Part shown: piece by piece, positions 46,226 to 57,218 of the stretch
How the letters are laid out: each line of letters opens with the position of its first letter
Position numbering within the stretch: position 1 is the stretch's first letter
Assembly: GCF_963576675.1 (NCBI RefSeq)
Contig: NC_088913.1
Location: 92,751,001 to 92,815,000 of the forward strand
Reading direction: 5' to 3'
Length of the DNA stretch: 64,000 nucleotides
DNA from: Euphorbia lathyris
Lineage: Eukaryota; Streptophyta; Magnoliopsida; Malpighiales; Euphorbiaceae
Notes under the pieces: model-generated
Databases searched by the model: none
Seen by the model: only the letters and a program-made list of their open reading frames with translations
Told to the model about the DNA's origin: nothing
Made by a program: the position numbers and the translations under genes

Positions 46226-47378
46226 CAGGGGCGGAGCCAGAGGGGGCGGGGAGGGTCGGCCGACCCTCCGACCCCGCCGGAAAACCCCAGGAGTGGGGTT
46301 TTCCACCCTGGCTCCGCCAGGAGCCGCCATGGCTGCTGACCCTCCAGCCATGGCGGCTGCTGAAGAAGATGTAATATCTTCTTCAGCGATACAGAGACGA
46401 CAGACGGGAAGGGCAATTTCGCCCTTCCCATCTGTTTAATTTTTTTAAGTCTAAAGGACCGAAACGACGTCGTTTTAGGTCTTTAGGTTTAAAAAAATTA
46501 AACAGATGGAAAGGGCGAAATTGCCCTTCCCATCTGTTGGGAAAATAAGTAAACAAGCTTACCTCCTGCCCTGCCTTGCTCTCCGTTCCGTCTGCTTCTC
46601 CTTTTCTTCTTTCTTTTATTTGTTCGAACCACTGAGAAAGAAAAGAAGTGTTTGATCAACATTTGGAAAAATATCCAAATCACCCCATACATTTTATTAA
46701 ACTTCAATTGTCCATTTATTCTTTTCTCAATCAACCAATTTCTAAGTAATTTTCTTAATTCTCATTTTGTATTTTGTTTCTTCTAGGTTTAGAGTTTTAT
46801 AATTTCTAAATTAGGGTTTATTATTAGGGAATTATTAATATGTTGTTTACTTAAATATTCTTTAATAATTACAATTGATTTAGGATTTAATTTAGGATTT
46901 CTAATTTAGGGTTTATTATTGGATTTCAAATTTAGGGATTTTTAATTTAGGGTTTAATTTAGGAAATCTAATTTAGGGATTTCTAACTTAGAGTTTATTA
47001 TTGGATTTCTAACTTAGGAATTTAATTTAGGAAATCTATTTTAGGGATTTCTAAAATAGGGTTTATTATTGGATTTCTAATTTAGGGGTTTCTAATTTTG
47101 GGATTTCTATGTATGTTGGGGGTTAATTTCGTTTATTTGTTTTTATTTTATTTAGGAACGATATGCGTAGATTTTTTTAAACGGTTGACAAAGGTCAAAA
47201 TATTGAGTCTTCATCAAATAATGGGAAGAGACAGTGTGTGGAAATATCAGATGATGGTATTATTTGTTTATTATATTGTTCATTTTATTTTGATGAATAC
47301 GTTGAATTAGCATTTAAATTTTTTTTTTTTTGTCCACGGTCTAGCCCCTCCGACCTATAGGTCCTGGCTCCGCCCCTG
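46226..47378. mobile_element. hAT-type element nested in the Mutator-like element
   Basis: Perfect 15-bp inverted ends CAGGGGCGGAGCCAG and an exact 8-bp TSD CTCTCAAT (46218-46225 and 47379-47386). It is 1153 bp with no transposase. The interior has an inverted pair around GATGGGAAGGGC (about 46395-46545) and a run of TTTAGGG-like phrases at about 46795-47110. Confidence 0.92.
46795..47110 (+). repeat. Degenerate TTTAGGG-rich tandem repeat
   Basis: Irregular units of about 25-40 bp (AATTTAGGGTTTATTATTGG and variants) recur about ten times within the hAT element. They contain the plant telomere heptamer TTTAGGG but are not an uninterrupted telomere array. Confidence 0.6.
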
Positions 47379-47896
47379 CTCTCAATCCTTCCCTTTCTCT
47401 CTCTAATCCACAAGATAAAGTTATGCATTACCTCCTCAAGCAGAGCTAGATATCTAGATTCATATAGATACAAGACTTTACTCTCTGATGGAACCATAAC
47501 CTGTTTGAACAACATAATCAGGATAAATAATATCTTCTGACCTTAATTTTGGGGAAGAATGAAAGCAAACTAGTACAAAAAAAACAGAAAGGAAAAGCAA
47601 AAATAATGAGGCTGATAAAAAAGAAAAGAAAATGAGAAGCAGACCTCGCCCATATTGAAAGGAAGAAGCGGGAGCTCGAGAAAGGAAGCATTTAGAGAAG
47701 AATATAGGCATGATAGTAGTAGTACCAAAATTAAGTTATGAAAAAGAGAAGTGGGATACAAATTTGGTACAGAATTTAGGGCTGCAGATATGGATTCTGC
47801 TGGTAGCAATAACATCAGTTGAGAGAGCAGTTAAATGTGGATCATAGTAATGGGGTTCCTGGTCATATTTTAATTTATTGCTTCATGCTCTCATCT

Positions 47897-48075
47897 GGCG
47901 CAACGGTAAAACGTTGTTGCCGTGTGACCAGAGGTCACGGGTTCGAGTCTTAGGAGCGGCCTTGGCAAGAGGAAGGCTTGCCCCCAATACACCCTTGTGG
48001 TGGGACCCCTCCCCGGACCCTCGCTCAGCGGGGACGCGTAATGCGACCGGGCCGCCCTTTTTTTTTTTTTTTTTA
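47897..48075 (+). mobile_element. Au-type SINE with 12-bp TSD
   Basis: A tRNA-like head (box A region GGCGCAACGGTAAAACG; box B GGTTCGAGTC at 47940-47949) is followed by the Au-type body (CTCGCTCAGCGGGGA, GACCGGGCCGCCC) and a T-run tail. It is about 180 bp, the usual Au SINE length. The TSD ATGCTCTCATCT at 47885-47896 recurs exactly at 48076-48087. It would be transcribed by RNA polymerase III and moved by LINE proteins. Confidence 0.93.
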
Positions 48076-48901
48076 ATGCTCTCATCTCATATGTATATCC
48101 CCTCCTTCCTTAGTATGTGGATAAAATTAAGCTGGCGGGAACTTTACTTTCTTTAGACGAAGACGAATTGGGTTCTTCTGCTAGGATTTGGGTTTCTTTT
48201 TTTTTAATTGAAATAGATTTATTAGAGAGATAAGTTGGTCTAAGATATCGGTGCAGGAATTTCGTGTAGCAAAATTGATGAGAGATAAGCATACTGATGA
48301 ACCTTTTGAGTTAATTTTCTGATTAATTAATGAAGTTCTAGAAATTTAGCGGCCATTGTTCATATTTATGAATTGCTTCATAGAGATAGAGAAGAGATTG
48401 CAGTGAAATCTTTTCTATTTTGGGTTGTTTCTAATTTGAGTTGATTATGAAGAGAGCAGTTAGAGTGAGAAAGTAAAAAAAAATGAATGGAGGAGGAAGA
48501 TGGAGAGATAAAAGGAGTATGATCCTGTTAAAAGTAAAGGACTTAGAGAGAGAAAGATAAAGAAATCACTTAGAGAGAGAAAGAAAAAGATAGAGAGAAA
48601 GAAGTTCCCGAAAAAATGAAGGAATGAAATGGATAATGGCCAATTTAGTAATTTACATAAGAATAATGGTATTTTAGTGATTATATAAGGAGTGGGTCCC
48701 ACTTTTGTAAATTGGTAGAATAAAAAATGATGATGTGGCGTGTTGACTTTGGGTTGACCGGTCATAATTACCGGCTGTACACTTTAGTGGGAGGTCACCA
48801 AAAGGTTGTACACTTTTGTGTGCAAAATTGAAGTTTGTACACCAAATTGTGAAATAGAGCAAAGGTTGTACACCACGTATGTAATTTACACCATGATTCA
48901 C

Positions 48902-49242
48902 ATATGAAATATGGTTAACTTGATCATAAGATAATCATTTAACTTGCTTTTAAATTAAGTATACATTAATTTATTGTTCTTCCGATTGCGTTAATCCATA
49001 TAGGAACTCGACCAATTAAAGGTACTTTATTTTCTTGGATTAATATAAAAGCTATTACTGTGAGCTTAATTTTTTACCGCTCTCGAATTCTGACAACCTT
49101 ATTACTTTGTGAAATTTCAACACATGATAGTCCATTATAATTAAGTTTTAAAAATGCATTCTACTTTTTCGGCCTGCCAAAAGTACTGTAAATTATAGGA
49201 AAAGAAGACCAATGACTGGTTAGTCAAATTAATAAAAAAAAG
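48902..49242. other. AT-rich spacer, nothing recognised
   Basis: A short AT-rich stretch between the Mutator-like element and the LINE fragment. No ORF or repeat end was found. Confidence 0.4.
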
Positions 49243-49899
49243 GCAACTTTATTAAATAGCAGAGTCCGAGCATAGAACTGGACTCAAAAAACCAGGCACA
49301 GTAAAAGAAATAAAAGGATTAGCAACTGAATAAGAGTGATGAGCCAAAATATGGACCATCTTATTCGCTAATCTCGAACTAAAAATCAAACTGAAACCAC
49401 GATTATTCTTGAGTAGTTGTCGAATGTCCTATATAACACATCCGAATTCTGATAAATCTCGTTTGTTTGACTGAACCGCATCCACCACGCCTTTGGTGTC
49501 TACCTCGAAGCTGACCCTAGTGAAACTACATACGTTTACCCATTCCATGCTCTTCTTCAATGCTAGAGCTTCTTCTAATTTAGCAGGTACTGCTTCCTCT
49601 AACGTCCCGGTCCTGCATCCTCGGAAGAGTCGGGTAAAATCGCGTATCACAGCTCCTGCACCGATCAGGCGTTTGTCTGCAGCATCGACGATACATTTGG
49701 GACGTCATGTCGGAGGCAACAACCATCTAGTACTCTCGTTTCGGCCAGCCCTGCTCTTTTCTCCTCCTGAGCCCCTGCTACTATGCCCCTCTAGCCAATC
49801 GGTCATGAATTTAAACGAAGCCACCATCATGTCACTCGAGGGCAGGCAATTAATGTGTAATGTTTGCCACATGTTTGATAATTTTACAAGATTGGCCAA
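49243..49899 (-). pseudogene. 5'-truncated L1 LINE, RNase H-like end of ORF2
   Basis: The minus strand encodes the C-terminal RNase H-like (RVT_3) part of plant L1 ORF2: KCIVDAA, GAGAVIRDFTRLF, KLEEALALKKSMEW (Glu helix), VSFEVDTKGVVDAV (Asp strand), and after a stop RLANKMVHILAHHSYS. It ends with a LINE-like tail AATAAAGTTGCC. Upstream sequence on this strand becomes unreadable near 49900. A stop after FGCVI separates the two halves. Confidence 0.8.
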
Positions 49900-50010
49900 T
49901 AGTTACGATAATCAAAACATTATTACATATCTATATTCATCAAATTCCCACACTTGGAGAATGTTTTGTGCTCGAAACAATTTTTTTTTCATTAAGTAAA
50001 ATAATTTAAA

Positions 50011-51390
50011 GGGAAAATTACAAAATTGGGTAAAAGAGGAGATATATTTATATATTTAACCCATTTACTCAACATACTACATATCTAGACTTTTTTTGTG
50101 TGACTTTCCCATAATACCCTCAATATTTACGCGCGGTTGTCTCCCTCCCATCTGACTTCGCAGATTCTAGCATATGCGAAGCATGCGAAACTAATGTTTG
50201 GTTTAGTTAATGATTTTAATTAGCATATGCGGAGTCTGGTTGTGTTTTTAACAAAATTCGTTGAGTGGTATATAAAAAAAATGCCAAACAACAACGGATT
50301 CTAAAATTAAAATCATAACATTATCAAAATTTACAACAAGATTGCCACAATAAGCTCCTATCAAATCACTTCATAATACATAGGCTTCTATTCACCACCG
50401 ATGGATGTATGTGTCTCACGGTACAAGCTCTTATTCACTAACATTAAAATCATAACATTATCAAAATTTACAACAAGATTGCCACAAATAAACTCCTAAC
50501 TAACCACTTTAAAGTGGATGTAACAAATCTTGATGGGAATTTATCCATGTATTGGAAGTCCAGACCTTTTAGGATGAGAAATGGAAGTCCAGACTTTTTG
50601 GGGTGGATGTGTCACACGGTACAAAAGGAAAGTCATCCCATCTGCATCCAAGGACATCGCCTTCTTGCGGGATGTTATGTATTCGCTAAGTATGCGAAAA
50701 TAAATATGCAAGGAAGAGGGGGATTTTACTTAGCGAAACAATGATTTCGCGACTTCTGCGAGGAGAAATGTGACACTCTGGCTTCACAAAACGATTATTA
50801 CACGGAGTCTGCAGGAGAAATTTATCGGATTACCTCGCAAACTTCGCCTAATCATCATTTCGTGAAGTGAAAACGATAAATTTCTCCCCGCAGACTTTGC
50901 GAAAACGGCATATCCTAGGTGAATTTATGGGCAAACACAGAGAAAACAGTATATACTTACATTTTTCGATGAAAATGACGTAAAATCATCATTTCTTCGA
51001 CGAAAATAACGTAGAATCACCATTTCTTCGATGGTCACAAGAAGACAGAAACCAAGAAACGAGCAGGAAATGGAAGATGAAGAATCATGGCTTCATTTTC
51101 TAGGATTAGGAAGATGAAAAATCAAGAGAGGAAGAAGAGAAATACATGGTGATTTGGAGAAATGGTGCAGATTTCGTGCAATTTAAAGGAACATAGGAAG
51201 ATCAAAAGTCTAGGAATCATTAATGGAAGAGCTGCCAACCGTTTCGCGTAACCAATAAGAAGGGGGAAGAGGAAATGTTATGGCTATTATGGAAAAGTCA
51301 CACAAAAACAATCTAGATATATAGTAGGTTGAGTAAATGAGTTAAATATGTAAATGAGTTTCTCATTTTGTCCAATTTTGTAATTTTTCC
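50011..51390. mobile_element. Mutator-like MITE, 1.4 kb
   Basis: The ends are GGGAAAATTACAAAATTGGG and, on the other strand, GGAAAAATTACAAAATTGGA, continuing as imperfect inverted repeats for over 100 bp (ATCTAGA.., TGTGTGACTTTCC). The flanks TAATTTAAA (50002-50010) and TATTTTAAA (51391-51399) are a 9-bp TSD with one mismatch. The interior has inverted GCGAA/TTCGC-rich pieces and no recognised gene. Confidence 0.78.
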
Positions 51391-51879
51391 TATTTTAAAT
51401 CGGCTTAATAAATTTTTAGCCCCACATAATTTTTTAAAAAGATCTACAGTTCTATTATACTTAAAAAAATTATATTTACCAATTGAACTTGTTTAAAGTG
51501 GCCAACTAACTTTTTTAAATGTATCTATTAAATTCATGAACTTTCTTAAAGTTATTTCTTAGCCCTTCAAATTTGTTTAACTGAACATATTTCAATTTTT
51601 GTAAAATTTCTCCTTACTCTGCCATATGGATTTTAGGAGTTAATTAATATGTTACTTTAAATAAGTTAAGGAGATAAATTGTTTAAAAAGTATATAGGGA
51701 CAATTAATTTTTTTAGACAAGTATAGAGGACTAGAAATGTATTAAGCCTTTTTAAATGTAATATTTTAAGTTTAGTTTAAAATTAGTTATAAATAATTTT
51801 ATTATTTATAGAAAAATTAAATATTAAATTTATGTAATCTTGCAATGGAATGTCAAACCTCACTTCTTTTATATATATA

Positions 51880-52150
51880 TAATGCAAAAATCCCTCTAAC
51901 TTTTTGGGTCTGGAGCAATTTTACTCTAACGTTTAAAATGGTGTAATTTTACCCTTAACATTGGAAGGTAAGAGTAATTTTACGCATAACGTTGATAAAT
52001 TGGATCACTTTGAGAAATAATTCATCAAACTGTGTTCTCAGTCATGAATCTTATCATCTACACTTCACACATGCATCATTTTATAGTAATAAATCACAAA
52101 CATATGTTATTATTTGATTTTGATTGTCAAGATCAGCATATGATTTGAAT
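51880..52150. mobile_element. Truncated copy of the 56621-57208 MITE family
   Basis: This shares AATTTTACTCTAACGTTTAAAATGG-type sequence, then GTTGATAAATTGGATCA and AATAATTCATCAAACT, with the left part of 56621-57208. The right end is missing, so no TSD can be given. Confidence 0.7.
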
Positions 52151-52537
52151 TGTAATTAATAATATATTCGTTTTATTATTTCACATTTATTATTTTTAAA
52201 ATAATACTGAATTTAGATGTGAAAAAAGTATAAAGATTACCTAGGGCCTCCAAAATGCTGGAGACGGCTCTGATCAGGATCGCCCTGTTTATGCATCCTT
52301 CATTTTTCTAAAAGAGGAAGAAACATCCTTATCTTTTCCATTTTTTATTGATTAGGTTTGAATTTTTCAATTTCAATAAATTGAAAAATCATCTACTTAT
52401 AACTATATCATTAATCATCTACTTATAACTATATCATTAATTAAGGTTTTTTCTAGTGAAATTAATATTAAATTCAATAATCATTTCTAATTAATCTGTG
52501 ATATATTTTCTATATTATAAGCAAGGCAGTCAAGTTA
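52151..52537. other. AT-rich spacer, nothing recognised
   Basis: AT-rich DNA including a short tandem pair of CATCTACTTATAACTATATC at about 52390-52435. No gene or repeat end is recognised. Confidence 0.4.
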
Positions 52538-52570
52538 GACCTTGTTTGATAAACCACTTAATTATTTAAA

Positions 52571-54122
52571 GGGAAAAGTACAAAAATAAACCTTGTGGTT
52601 ACACTCATTTTCGAACAACACCCATGTGGTTTAAAAGTTTGCAAAGTGGTACTATGTACTTCATTCCGTTAGCAAACACATATCAAATTGACTAACAGTG
52701 TTAAAAGTCAAAGGGAAAAGAGTTAATTTGGTCCTTATATTTATTTATTTTTATAAATTGACCCCCTTATTATCTAATTATCACAAACAAACCCAAAAAT
52801 AAAAAATAAAAATCAAATATACCATCTTCTCCATCTTTCTTTAATTTTTTTTCTTTCTCTCCCCTCTCTCTTAATTTCTCTCTCTAAAATTCTATGTGTT
52901 GATCAATATTTAGAGATTATTGATATGTTCTTCCATGCTGCTATATCATTTACAGCTGCTGCTGACATTGCAATCCGACCAACATCAGTAGTTCGGCCAA
53001 AATACGAGCCAAGACAGGGAAAGCAGTAATAGAAAGTGCGACCCCCATGAATACCAGAAACGGAGCTTCCTTTACACCTTGAGAGATAGTGTTCCGAAGA
53101 ACATATGATACTCCAATTCCTATTGCAAAGGGCAAGGTGATTCCCATGAAAGCTATGCCTAAAGCCTTTCTTCCTGTACGACGAAGGGACTTTAGATCTA
53201 ATTCGAGGCCTACCAGGAAGAGGAAGGACAGGAGACCAAGATTGGCTAAAGTATCCAAAACTGTGAGGCTTTTGGTAGGGAAGATCATATTCAAATATGT
53301 TATGTTCCTTATTCAACAGGAGGTCATTTTCTTTTAACTCCGAAGATGTATATGTATTTTATTCATTATTCAAGGGAAATTGAAATATGTGTGACATCCT
53401 AAGAATCCTAAAGCTAAAATTAATCAATTTTAATAAGATTAAGAAAAGAAGCTTGAATTCCATTATTTTCCAATCTCAATCTCATGCTACGAAAAGCAAA
53501 GGAAGTGCAGTGCATCATCTACAGCATTAATAGCAACTACTTGGTTCATGTATGTAGGTAGGGAAAAGGGCCATGACAAGAACATGATATAAGATTTTTC
53601 AGTAAAAAACCGTTGTTGTTGTTAGTTTGTATTCAAGGTTAATTAAAATTGAGGCATTATCAGATTGATTAAAGAGATGGAAAGGGAGAGGAAGAACATA
53701 CAATAATCTCAGCGGTTATTGATAAAATTCAAGGTTAATTAAAATTGAGGCATTATCAGATTGATTAAAGAGATTATTGATCAACGCATTGAATTTTAGA
53801 GGGAGAAATTAAGAGAGATGAGAGAAAGAAGAAGAAAAAAATAAGAAATTAAAAAGAGATGGAGAAGATGGTATATTTGATTTTTATTTTTTATTTTGGG
53901 GTTTGTTTGTGATAATTAGATAATAAGGGGGTCAATTTATAAAAATAAATAAATATAAGGACCAAATTAACTCTTTTCCCTTTGACTTTTAACACCGTTA
54001 GTCAATTTGGTATGTGTTTGCTAACGGAATGAAGTACATGGTACCACTTTGCAAACTTTTAAACCACACGGGTGTTGTTCGAAAATGAGTGTAACCACAA
54101 GGTTTATTTTTATACTTTTCCC
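52571..54122 (-). mobile_element. Pack-MULE carrying a CHX gene fragment
   Basis: Long terminal inverted repeats (about 330-350 bp) begin GGGAAAAGTACAAAAATAAA and, on the other strand, GGGAAAAGTATAAAAATAAA. The TSD TTATTTAAA is exact at 52562-52570 and 54123-54131, nine bases as for Mutator. Between the repeats lies a piece of a plant cation/proton exchanger on the minus strand. A 96-bp offset tandem duplication (starts 53631 and 53727) lies in the other half. There is no transposase. Confidence 0.92.
52925..53294 (-). pseudogene. Captured CHX cation/H+ exchanger fragment
   Basis: The minus strand reads [52 protein letters not shown] and [20 protein letters not shown], then after a frameshift near 53000 [19 protein letters not shown]. 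These are consecutive membrane segments of the Na+/H+ exchanger domain in plant CHX proteins (CPA2 family, CHX15-20 type), which move monovalent cations across endomembranes or the plasma membrane. About 120 of roughly 800 residues remain, with no start, end or regulatory C-terminus. It is a captured exon piece, not a working gene. Confidence 0.9.
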
Positions 54123-54390
54123 TTATTTAAATTAAAACGTTAAGCACTTATTTAATTTAAGTGTGTTTGATAACGGTTGTTCTTCCACCACTTAAATTAG
54201 CTAATTAAATTAAAAACCACTTATTTTGATAAGTCAACATATTTAACTTATCATTTTAAGTTAAACATTATCAACTAATATTTTTTTAAAAATTAAATCA
54301 TTCAATATTTTCAGCACTTATAATATTTAGCACTTAAAATTCAGTATTTATTTTTTCAGTACTTAATTTTCAGTTTTATCAAACAGCACC

Positions 54391-55150
54391 TAAGTTAACT
54401 TCTGCTAATATATTCCTTATACATAGGTTAGTTTATATATATTGGGTATTTCGTGGGATTTTTCGAGGATTTCTATGAATTTTTTTAAAGGGCGGGATGG
54501 GGATTCCCACGGTTCGGGAGACTCCATTCAAATTTAATCATCCGGAATAAAATTGCCCATTGCCCCGAATAATTCGATGATATCCTGTCACGTCGATTCA
54601 GATTCCTGCAGTTTTCGTGAAATCATCTGTTGTCATCCCTATATATGAAGCGTAGATAACAAGATTATGACTTCGTATAATGTTCATTAATAATGACCAA
54701 AAATTGATTTTATTTCCAAACGTTAAAGGTAAAATTAGTCCAACTTATAAAAGTAAATTTATTATTAGTTGTCAGATAAAACTATTTTTATATCTTGGTC
54801 TCGTTTGGTAAATAACCTTTTAGAGTAAAATTAGAGATTTCAGTCAGTTTAGAGGTTTTGACTAGTCAAACCTCTAATAGTGGTATTTGGTGAAGAGAGG
54901 TTTGAAATAGCTTATTGGATCCAAAAGGCTCATTCTGAAAAAGCTCATTTTTACTCATAATTACTTTAATCTCAAATAAATGTTTTACTATATCCTTATT
55001 TGTTATTTACACAAACAACTATTAACAATCAGCTAAGTTCTACCAAAGAAGTTTACACAATTCGCTAGTCCAATCAGCTAACAAAAAAGGTAATCAGCTA
55101 ACAGCTATAAATAGGCCCAAGCCCATTAGGCCTGCCAAGTACACGCGAGT
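54391..55150. other. AT-rich DNA, no gene
   Basis: No coding region. A MITE-like start (TCTCGTTTGGTAAATAACC at about 54797) has no clear matching right end. Confidence 0.4.
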
Positions 55151-55159
55151 ACTTACCAC

Positions 55160-55302
55160 ACCCCGGCTGCACCCTTCAAAGGCATCGTTACACCATGGCC
55201 TTTCGCCGTATGGGGAATCGACCTACTCGACCATTTTCCGATAGCGATGGCACAGAAGAGTTTTATAGTGGTCGCGGTTGATCACTTCACTAAATGGGTT
55301 TT
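55160..55302 (+). pseudogene. Tat-type gypsy integrase core remnant
   Basis: An open stretch reads GIVTPWPFAVWGIDLLDHFP, then SFIVVAVDHFTKW. This is the first catalytic Asp region of Tat-lineage integrases (PWPFA.WGID..G.FP). It ends abruptly after KW at a T-run near 55300. No other part of the element is nearby. The sequence differs from the copy at about 16000. Confidence 0.85.
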
Positions 55303-55539
55303 TTTTAGGTTGAGCCCATGGGGCGGTTTAGTTAGAACCACAACAAAAAGGCTATTAAAGCCCATCTTTTTTGTAGTGATTAGATGGTCCCTAAATCCGA
55401 TTTTTTCTATTCTAGTCTGGCTGAAGCCTAATGTAGGCTGGGTTGGTCTGAACTTTGACAAGATAATTTCATATAAAAAGTGATTAGGTCCATTCCAAGA
55501 CCGATCCGGCCTAGCCTACGAACATGTCTATTTAAAACT

Positions 55540-55852
55540 ATATTTGTCATAGGATCACGTGTTTATTTCCAAAATCATCATTTTTTGAGTTTTCTCTCCC
55601 TAAACAGTCACATTCTCATTTTTCACCGAACAATATCTAGATGACCTTGAGACAAAAAGTTATAAGAATTAAAATTATTTAGAATATAATTTCTATCAGT
55701 TCTATAATAAATAGTTATCTATTATTAGAATGGTTAAAGTTGAGTGGTTTTTATACGAGTAAAGATAAAGTTGTATTACATATCAAATTTTGAAGTTTAG
55801 TGGTCATATTCTTAGTAAGATCAAAATTAAGTAGCCATGAGTGTAATTTACC
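55540..55852. mobile_element. Left-truncated Mutator-like MITE
   Basis: The right end GTAGCCATGAGTGTAATTTACC and the preceding GTTTAGTGGTCATA match the family at 3947 and 40195. The left end is not recognisable, so its start is approximate and no TSD is given. Confidence 0.6.
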
Positions 55853-55862
55853 TATTAATTAA

Positions 55863-56356
55863 GAGTAAAGTATACAGATAGTCCCTCAACTTTGGTTTTA
55901 CTTTGTTTATGGCTCCTAATTTCAAAACATGATATCAATTCACTCCTGAAAATGGTAGTATCTAACAAATTAGTCCAAATTTGATATTTTTTTAAAATTT
56001 TGAAACTAATTGTATTTGGGCTAATAAAATACACGAATTAAAATCGTTTAGAGCCATATTTTGAGTGGAACCATGTTATCGATTTTCTATTTCCCGAGTT
56101 TTTTCCTTCTAAACTGACAGCTTCTCTAACTAAAAAAAACATTTAAAAGGTCTCTAAATCAAAAAGGCTTACTAAGTAAAATTACTGAAAATAACATTTT
56201 TATTAGTTTTATAATTAAGAGTTACATGGTATTGGAGTGGTTAAATAATAAATACTTTATTTTAATAAATAGAAAATTTAATGATTTTTATGTCCGGTTT
56301 TAAATTTTGGAGGCTAATAGCTAACCAAAATTGAGAGACCATAGGAGTAATTTATC
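55863..56356. mobile_element. Possible Mutator-like MITE
   Basis: The left end GAGTAAAGTATACAG..AGTCCCTCAACTTTGG pairs imperfectly with the right end (complement GATAAATTACTCCTATGG, then TCTCTCAATTTTGG). Flanks are both TTAATTA-rich, giving an ambiguous 9-10 bp TSD. Confidence 0.55.
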
Positions 56357-56620
56357 TAATTAATTATACCTTAATTAATTTTGGTAGGTGATTAATAATT
56401 AATCAGTAATTTTTTTTAAGAAAATTTACATAGAAATTCATATTTTAAAAATGATCAACAACTATGTAACCATTTAAATTATTATTATAATATATTTTAA
56501 AGAGTTCTAATCCTAGCCATGACAATGGGCTTTGGCCTAAAAATGCTCAAGCCAAGCCCACTATTAGGCGGGCTCAGGTTAGATTAAATTCACTTAAAAA
56601 AACGAACATATATTTTTTAG

Positions 56621-57208
56621 AGTTAATGTGCAAAAATACACCTAACGTTTTAGATCAGGAATAATTTTACCCGTAACGTTTAAAATGGTGCAATTTTACC
56701 CCTCACATTGGAAGCCAAGAGCAATTTTGCCTCTAACGTTGATAAATTGGATCAATTTCAGAAATAATTCATCAAACTATTTTCTCGGTCATGAATCTTG
56801 TCATCTGCAATTCACACGTGCGTCATTTTATCAGTAAAAAATCATAAACATACGTTGGGATGTGAAAAAATAAATAATATATATATATATATTGTTTTTG
56901 TACGAATTAGAAAAAAAAAATTAAAAAATTCGCCGAATTTATAAATATTAATCTCCAATTCTACTATTAAATTATAAAAGAACTGGCAACCCTTTTTTTT
57001 AGAACGAACTGTTATATAATTGGTGCAGAATAAGGAACAAAAATATTTATGTCTTATAATAGTGTCTGAAATTGATCCAATTTATCAACGGTAGGGTGTA
57101 AATTTGGTATTGGTTTCCAACATCAGGGGTAAAATTACATCATTCTAGATGTTAGGGGTAAAATTGCTCCTAATCCAAAAAGTTAGGGGTATTTTTGCAC
57201 CTTAACCC
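56621..57208. mobile_element. Mutator-like MITE
   Basis: The left end AGTTAATGTGCAAAAATA pairs with the complement of the right end GGGTTAAGGTGCAAAAATA. Sequence such as TAACGTTTAAAATGG is mirrored at the right. The flanks TATTTTTTAG (56611-56620) and TATTTTTTAA (57209-57218) form a 10-bp TSD with one mismatch. A truncated relative is at 51880. Confidence 0.78.
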
Positions 57209-57218
57209 TATTTTTTAA

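Larger units (their letters stand above)
45922..48891. mobile_element. 3-kb Mutator-like non-autonomous element
   Basis: Terminal inverted repeats of roughly 290 bp begin GGGTAAATTACATACG and, on the other strand, GGTGTAAATTACATACG, and share GACCGGTCAACCCAAAG. The flanks CATGATTAAC (45912-45921) and CATGATTCAC (48892-48901) are a 10-bp TSD with one mismatch. No transposase is present. A hAT element (46226-47378) and a SINE (47897-48075) sit inside it. The rest of the interior is unassigned and could be captured host DNA. Confidence 0.85.
52538..54390. mobile_element. Small TIR element interrupted by a Pack-MULE
   Basis: The left end GACCTTGTTTGATAAA matches the complement of the right end GGTGCTGTTTGATAAA. 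Both flanks carry AAGTTA. The interior is TTAAGTG/CACTTAA-rich. The Pack-MULE at 52571-54122 sits inside it. Superfamily (hAT or Harbinger) is uncertain. Confidence 0.55.

Noticed and set aside
47897..47960. tRNA gene
   Set aside because: Box A and box B are present, but a full cloverleaf is not. The body, T tail and 12-bp TSD show it is a SINE.
52903..53316. Functional CHX gene
   Set aside because: Only about 120 residues remain, with a frameshift, between Mutator inverted repeats.
54790..55115. MITE starting TCTCGTTTGGTAAATAACC
   Set aside because: I could not find a matching inverted right end or a TSD.
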